Below, one piece after another: positions 48,506-57,901 of a stretch of 64,000 nt of DNA (its first letter is position 1; every line of letters begins with the position of its first letter). The notes under the pieces are model-generated. The model saw only the letters and a program-made list of their open reading frames with translations. It did no database searches and was not told the origin of the DNA. The translations under genes and the position numbers were made by a program. Source of the stretch: Aeromonas rivuli (GTDB lineage: Bacteria; Pseudomonadota; Gammaproteobacteria; Enterobacterales; Aeromonadaceae); contig NZ_CDBJ01000027.1 of assembly GCF_000820045.1 (NCBI RefSeq), positions 216,541 to 280,540 of the forward strand. The letters are read 5' to 3'.

Positions 48506-49480
48506 TTATTTTTGGGATTTTTTCACCGCATCAACGAATACTGACTTGGCTCGACTAGAACCGCCCCGCTCGGCTTCACTGACCAGTTGCATCGCTTTAT
48601 CGATATCGCCAGCCTTGACCGCTTTCTCGATCTGAGACTGATAGAACGCCTCTGTCTCGCTCAGCATGGCTGGCGCGGGTTTGCTTGGCGCCGTCGCAGC
48701 TACAGCGGTTGCCGTCGCGCCAGTGGCAACGACTGCCGTGGTGGCCGGCTTGGCCTGACTCATGGCAACTTTATCGGCATATTCTGGTGTGAACACGGCC
48801 TCAATACCCTGTGCCTTGGCCATGTCGGTGACCACTATCTGTACCAGTCCCCAAGGGGAGTGAGGGATCACCGGATCCTTGATATCGGGTTCGACTGTGT
48901 TGTTGGCCCGGGCAAAGGCTTTGGCAGGGTGCAAGATGGTGGTGGAACCACTCAACTGATCTGCCGGTGCATAGACCACCATATAGGTTTCGCTCGCAGG
49001 ATTGCCCGGCATGCTGCGATCGACAAACACCTTGCCCTCGATGCGATCGGCATCCATCAGGTGAGCAGGCTGATAGGAGAACACCGATTCACCCAGTACA
49101 CGGGTTACCTTGAAATTGGCATCCAGCATGACAACCTTGGGTTGCAGCACAGTTTTGCCAACCTGTGAGGCCAAGCGAATGTAGAGGTTACCCGTGTCTT
49201 TGGGCAGACGATAAGCGGCAAAATAGCTCATGCCTTCATCGAAACGGTAGCTGGGTTGCTTGCCATCCAGGCTAAGCAGCGTCTCCCCTTCCGGCAGATT
49301 GGCATATTGGAACTCATTGAAACCGGCACAGCAGTTGCTGGCCTGCGACAGGGCCTGCTTGGCCTGATCGGCATTGTCCAGAACGGCCGCATGCTCTTGC
49401 AAGGGCACGCCCATATTACCCGCACAACCGGTCAACCAGACGGTCACTGCGGCGGCAATCGACATCTTTACCAGCGTCAT
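48506..49480 (-). CDS. malM: maltose operon periplasmic protein MalM
   Basis: The 324-residue precursor has a lipoprotein signal ending in LTGC at residues 16-19, so it is probably lipid-anchored. The conserved ASNCC segment lies near residue 47-51, followed by beta-rich MalM sequence (PSYRFDEGMSYFAAYRLP). An Ala/Thr-rich linker spans about residues 248-275 (ATTAVVATGATATAVAAT), and the end holds a short helical repeat-like part. The exact function of MalM is unknown; it is co-expressed with the maltose system. Here it follows lamB, with a hairpin between. Confidence 0.88.
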   Translation of the reverse strand: MTLVKMSIAAAVTVWLTGCAGNMGVPLQEHAAVLDNADQAKQALSQASNCCAGFNEFQYANLPEGETLLSLDGKQPSYRFDEGMSYFAAYRLPKDTGNLYIRLASQVGKTVLQPKVVMLDANFKVTRVLGESVFSYQPAHLMDADRIEGKVFVDRSMPGNPASETYMVVYAPADQLSGSTTILHPAKAFARANNTVEPDIKDPVIPHSPWGLVQIVVTDMAKAQGIEAVFTPEYADKVAMSQAKPATTAVVATGATATAVAATAPSKPAPAMLSETEAFYQSQIEKAVKAGDIDKAMQLVSEAERGGSSRAKSVFVDAVKKSQK

Positions 49481-49525
49481 TCTTATTATCCCTCTTATCC
49501 GGTGGCCGTTACCCGGCGAAACGAA

Positions 49526-49547
49526 ACTGCCCCCAAGTGGGGGCAGT
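49526..49547 (-). terminator. hairpin between lamB and malM
   Basis: ACTGCCCCCA and TGGGGGCAGT form a 10-bp stem with a 2-base gap and no T run. It probably acts as an mRNA stabiliser or partial attenuator that favours lamB expression over malM. Confidence 0.55.
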
Positions 49548-49571
49548 CACTAACTTAACTGAAAGTCGGGC

Positions 49572-51292
<1,721 letters not shown>

Positions 51293-51323
51293 AAAAATAA
51301 CGGGCCCAATATGGAGGGCCCGT
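51293..51323 (-). terminator. terminator after yqcA
   Basis: On the minus strand ACGGGCCC pairs with GGGCCCGT around an 8-base loop and is followed by TATTTTT. It ends the yqcC-truC-yqcA transcript. Confidence 0.8.
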
Positions 51324-51367
51324 GTTATCGATTATAAATAGCGATGAGAGTGCATTAATCGGTCAAT

Positions 51368-51811
51368 TCACTGGAGTTGCCCCTGCCACTCTCTTAGCCA
51401 GGCCAGTGCGACCACTTCAGGTTCATCGACCACAGTCGCATCAATTTCCAGTCTGGGCTGCAAGGGTTGGGCCCCCAATTCCAGCAGCAAGGTGTCGAGC
51501 TGACGACCCGCGCCGCAGAAGTGCTCATAACTGCTGTCACCCATGGCGATCACCGCATAATTGAGCCCCTTCATATAGGGCGCCCTGTCTTTCAGATCGG
51601 CGGCGAAGGCTTCCAGATTGGGGGGCACATCCCCCTGCCCTGTGGTTGCCGAGACGAGCAGCAGGAAACGGGTCGGCGAGATGTCCTCGAGGCGGGCCTC
51701 TTCATGCAGGTTGCACTCATGCCCTTGGCCCGTCAGTTCATCCATCAGGGTCTCGGCGACCAGGAAGGCGGCGCCATAGACGCTGCCCACTACGATATCT
51801 ATCTGTGCCAT
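51368..51811 (-). CDS. yqcA: flavodoxin-like protein YqcA
   Basis: The 147-residue short flavodoxin binds FMN: the phosphate loop is GSVYGAAFLVAE (residues 10-21), followed by VSATTGQGDVPPN near residue 52-64 and MGDSSYEHFCGAG near 89-101. In E. coli the same gene follows truC. The redox partner is unknown. The start at 51811 gives the family length. Confidence 0.9.
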   Translation of the reverse strand: MAQIDIVVGSVYGAAFLVAETLMDELTGQGHECNLHEEARLEDISPTRFLLLVSATTGQGDVPPNLEAFAADLKDRAPYMKGLNYAVIAMGDSSYEHFCGAGRQLDTLLLELGAQPLQPRLEIDATVVDEPEVVALAWLREWQGQLQ

Positions 51812-51916
51812 CTTGCCTCCTCGCGTTGGGAATGGTTTCAGCATGCCACAGCGAGCATCCGGGGGACAGGTCAAGAGATCAATACACTGATTTGACTGGT
51901 GTTAAGCCGATCCCCC

Positions 51917-52786
51917 TCAGTAGTCACTCTCGCTGGCTGGCCAGCCCAGCTTGCCAAATAGCGTCAACAACTCGGCACCCAGCGGGGCCTGAATACGCAT
52001 GGGTACCTTGAGCACGGGGTGCTCGAAGCTGAGGGTACGCGCCACCAGCAACAGGCGCTGGCAGCCAAAATGTTCCCGGAAGAAGCGATTGTGGCGACCA
52101 TCCCCATGGGTGGTATCCCCGACCATGGGGTGGAAGAGGTGCTCCATGTGACGGCGCAGTTGATGCTTGCGTCCCGTGTGGGGGAAGAGTCGCACCAGGC
52201 TGTAACGGCTGGTGGCATGCTGCTTGGAAACCGCATGGGGCAGTTCGACCTGATGCAGGCGCCTGAAGCTGGTCACCGCCTCCTGGGCGGGTTTGTCTCG
52301 GGTGGCGAGGGCATCGGCTATCTTGTCCAGCTGCTCTTTGAGCGGATAGTCAATCAGCCCCTGCTCGGGAGCCCAGCCGCGCACCAGCGCCAGATACTCT
52401 TTGTGTACCCGTCGCCCACTGAAGGCCTCGGTCAGGCTGCGTGCCACCTCGGGACTCAGGGCAAAGAGCAGCACACCCGAGGTGGGCCTGTCGAGCCGAT
52501 GTACCGGGTAGACATGACGGCCACCGATGAGATCCCGGGTCATCTGCATGGCGAAGCGGGTCTCGCCCTTGTCGAGCCAGCTGCGGTGCACCAGCAGTCC
52601 CGAGGGTTTGTTGACCGCCACCAACCACTCATCCTGATAGAGCAGGGTCGGCCTCAGTTCATCCCGCTGTTGCTCATCGGCTGGCAATGAGTCCAAGGAT
52701 GAGCTGTGGTGCAGTGCACGATCGCCCTCCCCAGCATCTGCCCCTGTGGGTCTCAGCTCATCCCCAGGGGATGAGGGGCAAGTCAC
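51917..52786 (-). CDS. truC: tRNA pseudouridine(65) synthase TruC
   Basis: TruC converts U65 of some tRNAs to pseudouridine. The RluA-type catalytic motif is PVHRLDRPTSGVLLF with the key aspartate near residue 99. LLYQDEWLVAVNKPSGLLVHRSW is the conserved start of the family and is quoted in two parts because the match begins only near residue 48. The GTG at 52786 overlaps the yqcC stop and gives about 45 extra residues, with DELRPT occurring twice. Translation may therefore begin further in. The end is complete. Confidence 0.9.
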   Translation of the reverse strand: MTCPSSPGDELRPTGADAGEGDRALHHSSSLDSLPADEQQRDELRPTLLYQDEWLVAVNKPSGLLVHRSWLDKGETRFAMQMTRDLIGGRHVYPVHRLDRPTSGVLLFALSPEVARSLTEAFSGRRVHKEYLALVRGWAPEQGLIDYPLKEQLDKIADALATRDKPAQEAVTSFRRLHQVELPHAVSKQHATSRYSLVRLFPHTGRKHQLRRHMEHLFHPMVGDTTHGDGRHNRFFREHFGCQRLLLVARTLSFEHPVLKVPMRIQAPLGAELLTLFGKLGWPASESDY

Positions 52787-53118
52787 TGCTCCACCACTTT
52801 GCCTGAGAGCAGCAGATCGAAACGGGCGATGAGCCGCAGCAAGTCAGTCACCTCCGCCAGCTCCTCCTTATAGCTCTCGCTCGCCATGGGATAGAGAGAG
52901 ACGCTGCTTGGCAAGGGCGCCTGTAGCAGCACCAGCTGCTCCATGCGCGGGATCAGCACGAACTGCAACCATTGATCAAAACTCAGGGTATCGACGCAAA
53001 ATGGCAGTGTGCTGGCCAACGCCTCTTCACCCGGATTGTCCAGCTGCCAGCGATCCAAACGCTGCAACTCGGCGCTCAGCTCGCCCAGCAGGCCAGCCAC
53101 TAACAGATACTTGTTCAT
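52783..53118 (-). CDS. yqcC: YqcC family protein
   Basis: The 111-residue helical protein matches YqcC (FCVDTLSFDQWLQFVLIPRMEQL near residues 41-63). The function is not known; the family is regularly upstream of truC. ATG 53118 lies 6 bases after GAGGAG; the preceding ATG at 53121 is too close. Confidence 0.85.
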   Translation of the reverse strand: MNKYLLVAGLLGELSAELQRLDRWQLDNPGEEALASTLPFCVDTLSFDQWLQFVLIPRMEQLVLLQAPLPSSVSLYPMASESYKEELAEVTDLLRLIARFDLLLSGKVVEQ

Positions 53119-53319
53119 CATCAACTCCTCACTATCTCTGCCAACCGGGCTCGTTGCACCGGCTCCCCTTTGTCGTCATGAATCCCCCGGTGGATGCAAA
53201 GCACCACACTGTTCATAGGGCGTATCGAAAGGGGCGCCACTATACACAATCTCACCGGGCTTAGGCAGGGGGCCGCAAGCCCTCACTCCCTCACCGCTGG
53301 CTATCTGAAGCTGGCTCCT

Positions 53320-53325
53320 TATAAT
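53320..53325 (+). promoter_or_regulatory. perfect TATAAT close to the DUF3549 gene
   Basis: A transcript starting 7 bases downstream would begin almost at ATG 53333. This favours the internal ATG 53357 as the true start, or a leaderless message. Confidence 0.45.
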
Positions 53326-53356
53326 CGGGGCCATGACCCATCAGCCATCCCATGCC

Positions 53357-54385
53357 ATGACCGCCATTCATACCCTGACCGACTTCCTGACCCAGGCCGA
53401 GACGCAATTCCAGCTGTTTGATCTGGGCCGCCAGGTCCGCCCCCTCGACAGCGCCGAGTTTGTGCGCATCGAGCAGCAGGCCATTCCCTACCCCTGGCCG
53501 TTGCAGCAACACGCCTGGCTGGGGGTGCATTTCTTTCAAGCGACCGAAGAGAAACATTATCTCTGGTTCCTCAAGTTTGCCCTCGATGAGCGCGGCCTGC
53601 TCATCTCGGCCGGCCCCAAGCATTTCATGGATCTGGTCGCCGAGACCCTGGGCTACAAACTCACCGGCGATCTGGACGATGCCACCGCCAAGCGACTGGC
53701 AGACAACCCTTACACCTTCCGCCCGGCCGAAGCCAAGATGGCCAGTCTGCACGCCAAGCTGGGACGCCAGCTCGAGCAGGCCCCCTCCAGTTATTATCAG
53801 GCGCTGTGCCACTATCTGGCAGCACCCGGACAGGATGGCTGGCAACAGCTCGGCCTGCAGGGCTTTGCCGACTTCGCCGAGCGCTTGCAGCAAGAGAGCA
53901 ATCTGGCGCTGGTGTGCAAGGCCATGGCGCGCCTGCCCGATGAGCCGCTCCACGCCCTGTGCCAGAGCCTGGAGAGTGCCGCCCTGCCCCCTGCGCTGCA
54001 AGGTGCCTTGCTTGAGCGCCTTGGCAAGGAGCAGGAGTGCGCCTCCCCGGATCCCGAGACCCTGGCCTATCTGTGTCGCGCCTTCGCCGCCAGTGCCACT
54101 AACCAGGCACGCACCAACAAGTTGCTGACCCTGCTGGAAACCCAGCCCAGCCCCAGCCTGTTGCTCGCCATCGCCGGACGGCTCTGGCCGGATCTGCAAC
54201 AGGGCCCCCTGCTCGATCTTTTCCTGGAACGACTCGCTGACCAGCCAACCCCCTTCTTCAATCAGGTCTTCGCCGAGCTGGTTACCCTGCCACTGCTGCG
54301 TCCCCAGGTACTCGCCATCCTGCGCAGTCCGGATCGCAGCGAGGCGCTGAGCCGCGCCATCGGTCGCCTGTTCAACGCCAACTGA
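53357..54385 (+). CDS. DUF3549 family protein
   Basis: The 342-residue soluble protein matches DUF3549: an opening TLTDFLTQAETQFQLFDLGR, PWPLQQHAWLGVHFF near residue 45-59, and a mostly helical second half that resembles HEAT-type repeats. No catalytic motif is seen. I prefer ATG 53357 to 53333 because a TATAAT lies 8 bases before the latter and the family start fits MTAIHTL. It opens a run of small conserved genes that ends at DUF2310. Function unknown. Confidence 0.8.
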   Translation: MTAIHTLTDFLTQAETQFQLFDLGRQVRPLDSAEFVRIEQQAIPYPWPLQQHAWLGVHFFQATEEKHYLWFLKFALDERGLLISAGPKHFMDLVAETLGYKLTGDLDDATAKRLADNPYTFRPAEAKMASLHAKLGRQLEQAPSSYYQALCHYLAAPGQDGWQQLGLQGFADFAERLQQESNLALVCKAMARLPDEPLHALCQSLESAALPPALQGALLERLGKEQECASPDPETLAYLCRAFAASATNQARTNKLLTLLETQPSPSLLLAIAGRLWPDLQQGPLLDLFLERLADQPTPFFNQVFAELVTLPLLRPQVLAILRSPDRSEALSRAIGRLFNAN

Positions 54386-54407
54386 CCCGGCCTCAAGGAG
54401 CCCGTCC

Positions 54408-54710
54408 ATGGAAGAAATGCTCTGGATCATGCTGCTGGTCTGTCTGGCCAGCGCGTTTTGGCACCAGCGGCGCCAGGCCGAGCTGGCCTGGCAATACCTG
54501 AGGCGCTACTGCCAGCAGCATGAGTTGCAACTGCTGTCGGTGGCGCGCAGCCACAGGCGGCTTGCCCACCGGCCGCTGCGCCTGCTCACCTGCTACGAGT
54601 TTGAATTCAGCAGCGATGGGGAGAGTCACTATCTTGGCACCCTCACCATGCAGGGGCTCAACGTGGCAGGGGTGGAGATCCCGCCGCACCGGCTGCCCGG
54701 CGGTGGATAA
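54408..54710 (+). CDS. DUF3301 membrane-anchored protein
   Basis: The 100-residue protein has an N-terminal hydrophobic helix (MLWIMLLVCLASAFWHQRRQ, residues 4-23) and the cytosolic YEFEFSSDGESHYLGTLTM part, matching DUF3301. AAGGAG precedes its ATG. It lies 22 bp after the DUF3549 gene, so the two are one unit. Function unknown. Confidence 0.8.
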   Translation: MEEMLWIMLLVCLASAFWHQRRQAELAWQYLRRYCQQHELQLLSVARSHRRLAHRPLRLLTCYEFEFSSDGESHYLGTLTMQGLNVAGVEIPPHRLPGGG

Positions 54711-54849
54711 CATGACTACCCGGGCCAGGGGCTTGTGGCGGTGACAAGTGCCGGATGACTGGCGCTGAGCACGGCCCATTGGACGACCAGGGACCAGGAA
54801 GGGAGGCGGGCTGTCTATAATCTAGGGGTTTCATTCAAGGAGAAAGACG

Positions 54850-55080
54850 ATGGACCCCATGGTACATGACATGCCCACCCTCTTTGCCCAGCTGGGACTG
54901 GCCAATGATGCGGCCAGCCTGCGTCACTTCATCGACAGCCACAGCCTGCAAAAAGAGATGGAACTGAGCGAGGCACCGTTCTGGAACGCCTCCCAGGCCC
55001 AATTCCTGCGGGAATCCCTGCGCGATGACGCCGCCTGGAGCGAGACCATAGATCAACTCGATGTACTGCTGCGCCAATGA
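54850..55080 (+). CDS. DUF2789 family protein
   Basis: The 76-residue protein matches DUF2789: LFAQLGLANDAASLRHFI, APFWNASQAQFLRESL and the ETIDQLDVLLR end. AAGGAG lies 7 bases before the ATG. Members are small helical proteins of unknown role. An internal ATG at 54859 would also give a fitting start. Confidence 0.8.
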   Translation: MDPMVHDMPTLFAQLGLANDAASLRHFIDSHSLQKEMELSEAPFWNASQAQFLRESLRDDAAWSETIDQLDVLLRQ

Positions 55081-55184
55081 GGCCCCTGTTCGGCAAGGCG
55101 CAGTCAGGGTAAGCTCTGGCCGCCCAGCGCCGCCAAGCCGGGGCCCTGGCATGCCGCCCGTGAGAGAGAACCAGAGGAAGCCCA

Positions 55185-55499
55185 ATGTCATCCGCCGAGA
55201 TCCACCAGATTGCCAGCGAGCTCAAAGCCCGCGGCATCACCCCCACCACCGCCATGGTCAAGGCGCGCCTGAGCCAGGCCGTGCCCATGGCCGAGCTGCT
55301 CAAGAGCCTCAGTCAGTGGAAGCAGGCACAACTCAAAGAGCAACAGGACGAGCCAGCGCCCCATGACAGGCATGAGGGGCTACAACCCCACCAAGAGCCC
55401 CTGCTCCATGAACCCAGCGTGCAGAGCCTCGCTGCCCAGCTCGACAGACTCGAACAGAAGCTGGATCGCCTGCTTGCCCTCATGACCCAGCCCCGCTAA
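55185..55499 (+). CDS. small protein with KfrA_N-like DNA-binding region
   Basis: The 104-residue protein starts with IHQIASELKARGITPTTAMV near residues 6-25 and a matching KARL...LSQWK, which fit the N-terminal helix-turn-helix of KfrA-type proteins (A-L-x-G-x-x-PT-x-x-x-V/K). A Q/H-rich linker follows, then an amphipathic helix (AAQLDRLEQKLDRLLALM) able to form a coiled coil. A DNA-binding or DNA-organising role is an inference from this pattern. AGAGGA precedes the ATG. Confidence 0.65.
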   Translation: MSSAEIHQIASELKARGITPTTAMVKARLSQAVPMAELLKSLSQWKQAQLKEQQDEPAPHDRHEGLQPHQEPLLHEPSVQSLAAQLDRLEQKLDRLLALMTQPR

Positions 55500-55518
55500 A
55501 TCAGGCCCAGCTCTCTCC

Positions 55519-56292
55519 ATGTATATTCTTGAACTGACTTTCGAATGCTACCGCGATACCTCCCTCGGCGACGCCGAACGCGCCATCGTCAATTATCTGG
55601 ACATGCTGCGCTATCAGGGTCAGATCCTGGGCCGGGAGTTTCCCACCAGCATGCAGCAAGGCCACTTCGTCAGCCGGGTGGTCTGCCCGGAGCAAGATAG
55701 CCTGCACCCGGATAACCAGAGTGAACAGGTTGTCCTGGCCGAACAAGGCCTGCACCAGGCAGGCCTGCTCGCCCCCAAGCTACAGCTGCTGGGAGCCGAT
55801 CTGCTCTCAGATGGCACCGACCCTTGCGGACGACCGAGCTGGTTACTGCTCTACACCAGCTTCCTGCACAGTTGCTCCCCCCTGCGCTGCGGCGATCACT
55901 TCGCCCCCGTGCCCCTCTATCGGCTGCCCGCCATCGCCAATGGCGATCAGAAGCAGATCATCAAGTGGCAGGAAGATTGGGAAGCGTGCGATCAGCTGCA
56001 GATGAATGGCTCCATTGCCGAACATGTGGCACTGCACGAGATTGGCGACCCCGGCAGCCGCCTGGCTCGGCGTGGTACTGACTTGTGCAAGCGGCTCGAA
56101 GCCCTGACCGGCATCCCCGTCTATTACTATCTCTACCGCGTCGGCGGCCTGAGTGCCCCAGAGGAGCGCGCTCGCCCCTGCCCCGGCTGTGGCGGTGACT
56201 GGGCCCTGCCAACCCCCCTGCACGAGATCTTCGACTTCCAGTGCCAGCCCTGTCGGCTGATCTCCAATATCTCCTGGGACTTCAAGGATTAG
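55519..56292 (+). CDS. DUF2310 zinc-ribbon protein
   Basis: The 257-residue soluble protein matches DUF2310 (YRDTSLGDAERAIVNYLDML near residue 11-30). It ends with a four-cysteine zinc ribbon: CPGCGG near residue 219 and CQPCR near 244. It should bind one structural zinc. No enzyme motif is visible. Function unknown; it sits 19 bp after the KfrA_N-like gene and opposite syd. Confidence 0.82.
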   Translation: MYILELTFECYRDTSLGDAERAIVNYLDMLRYQGQILGREFPTSMQQGHFVSRVVCPEQDSLHPDNQSEQVVLAEQGLHQAGLLAPKLQLLGADLLSDGTDPCGRPSWLLLYTSFLHSCSPLRCGDHFAPVPLYRLPAIANGDQKQIIKWQEDWEACDQLQMNGSIAEHVALHEIGDPGSRLARRGTDLCKRLEALTGIPVYYYLYRVGGLSAPEERARPCPGCGGDWALPTPLHEIFDFQCQPCRLISNISWDFKD

Positions 56293-56347
56293 CAGGTTGC
56301 GCACCCGGGCAGGGCTGCGCTCCCCATACTCCTTCTCCCCAAACACG

Positions 56348-56374
56348 AAGGGCGTCCTACCGGGACGCCCTTTG
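56348..56374. terminator. bidirectional terminator between DUF2310 gene and syd
   Basis: AAGGGCGTCC pairs with GGACGCCCTT around TACCG, then TT. It stands between two convergent stops. Confidence 0.75.
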
Positions 56375-56396
56375 CACTGAAGCCGACTTGACGCAG

Positions 56397-56945
56397 CTAG
56401 TCCGGCAAGGTCTCCAGACTCGCCAAGAAGTGCGGCAAAGAGGGGGCCAGTACCAACCGGCGACCACTGTCCAACCACTCCAGCCACACTTGCCCCGTCT
56501 CGTTATCCAGGGAGATGAGCGTCATCTCGTTGCGGGTCGTGGCAATAAAGAGCGATGGGGAGCGCTTGAGCTTGCGCAGCATCAGCAGGTGACCTATCAG
56601 GTTCTCGCGCAGCAGATCGAGATCCTGTTCATTCCAGGGCAGGATCAGCTCCAGCCTCAATCCCTTGAACAGACATGGCAGTGGACGACTGAACCAGTGG
56701 CCAAACCACAGCTTGGCACTCGGGTGCAGTTCCAGCTCCAGGGCGCCCTCCAGGGCGGTGAAGTCGGCAGCGTCAGTACGAGCATGGGGACGCCAGGCGA
56801 CCAGCCCACCATTGGCTTCACTCAGCTCACAAGGGGAGCGCCAATCCGGCTCCCACTGACACAAGGGCAGACCCCGTCTCGCCTCACCGTCGCGTTGCCA
56901 GCGCGAAAAAAAATGCGCCAGGGCAGACAAGACTTGATCCGACAT
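56397..56945 (-). CDS. syd: SecY-interacting protein Syd
   Basis: Syd binds the cytosolic face of SecY and may proofread translocons. The 182-residue protein shows the conserved [20 protein letters not shown] and [20 protein letters not shown] stretches and an acidic surface. Its ATG follows GAGGAA. In E. coli syd is also next to queF; here the two are divergent with 50 bp between starts. Confidence 0.93.
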   Translation of the reverse strand: MSDQVLSALAHFFSRWQRDGEARRGLPLCQWEPDWRSPCELSEANGGLVAWRPHARTDAADFTALEGALELELHPSAKLWFGHWFSRPLPCLFKGLRLELILPWNEQDLDLLRENLIGHLLMLRKLKRSPSLFIATTRNEMTLISLDNETGQVWLEWLDSGRRLVLAPSLPHFLASLETLPD

Positions 56946-56995
56946 CGAAATTCCTCACAATTAGCGACAACATTCGCTATTGCACCATCAATCCC

Positions 56996-57838
56996 ATGAG
57001 CAAACAAGACAGATACGCCAACGCCCTGCAGGGGCTGAGCCTGGGCCAACAGTCCGCCTACATCAGCCAGTACAGCCCCTCCTTGCTGCAACCCGTGCCC
57101 CGCAGTCTGAACCGAAACGATCTGGCCCTGCCGGATCCCTTGCCCTTCCATGGCGCCGACATCTGGACCCTGTACGAGCTCTCCTGGCTCAATGACAAAG
57201 GCAAACCTGTGGTGGCGCTGGGTGAGATAAGCGTGCCCGCCACCAGTTTGAACCTCATCGAGTCCAAGTCGTTCAAGCTCTATCTCAACTCCTTTAACCA
57301 GACTCGCTGCACTAGCCTGGCGGCGGTCCGCGAGCTGCTGGCCAAAGACCTGAGCGCCTGTGCTGGCGCCGAGGTCGCCGTGACCCTCACTCCCCTGGCA
57401 CAGGCGCCGCACCAGATAGTGGACTTGCCGGGCGAGTGCATCGATGACCTCGACATCGAGATCGACAACTATGAGTTCGATGCAGATCTGCTGATCGGGG
57501 CCGCCGGTCAAGGCGAGGTAGAGGAGACGCTGCACAGCCACCTGCTCAAGTCCAACTGCCTGGTCACCAGTCAACCGGATTGGGGATCAGTGGTCATCCA
57601 CTATCGGGGCCCGCGTCTGGACCGGGAGAAGTTGTTGCGCTACCTCATCTCGTTTCGCCAGCACAACGAGTTCCACGAGCAGTGTATCGAGCGGATTTTC
57701 ACCGACCTCAAACAGCACTGCGCCCCGCAGCAACTTACCGTCTATGCCCGCTATACCCGCCGGGGCGGCCTGGATATCAACCCGTTCCGCAGCGACTGGG
57801 AAGAACCAAGTGAGAACCTGCGACTGATCCGTCAGTAA
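56996..57838 (+). CDS. queF: 7-cyano-7-deazaguanine (preQ0) reductase
   Basis: QueF reduces the preQ0 nitrile to preQ1 with NADPH for queuosine in tRNA. The 280-residue bimodular form has the family signature [16 protein letters not shown] near residues 88-103 and the active-site cysteine in [15 protein letters not shown] near 188-202. HEQCIERIF near 223 is also conserved. Length equals E. coli QueF. Confidence 0.95.
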   Translation: MSKQDRYANALQGLSLGQQSAYISQYSPSLLQPVPRSLNRNDLALPDPLPFHGADIWTLYELSWLNDKGKPVVALGEISVPATSLNLIESKSFKLYLNSFNQTRCTSLAAVRELLAKDLSACAGAEVAVTLTPLAQAPHQIVDLPGECIDDLDIEIDNYEFDADLLIGAAGQGEVEETLHSHLLKSNCLVTSQPDWGSVVIHYRGPRLDREKLLRYLISFRQHNEFHEQCIERIFTDLKQHCAPQQLTVYARYTRRGGLDINPFRSDWEEPSENLRLIRQ

Positions 57839-57851
57839 ACTCTGGACTCAC

Positions 57852-57860
57852 GGGGGGGGG
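57852..57860 (+). repeat. nine-G tract before the TPR/GGDEF-like gene
   Basis: G9 lies 41 bp before the ATG of the TPR gene, in its presumed promoter or leader. Slippage would alter spacing or leader structure rather than reading frame. Phase variation is a possibility only. Confidence 0.5.
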
Positions 57861-57901
57861 CTTGGATAACATGCCCTCACTCCCGTGCGGCCCTTAATCT
57901 A

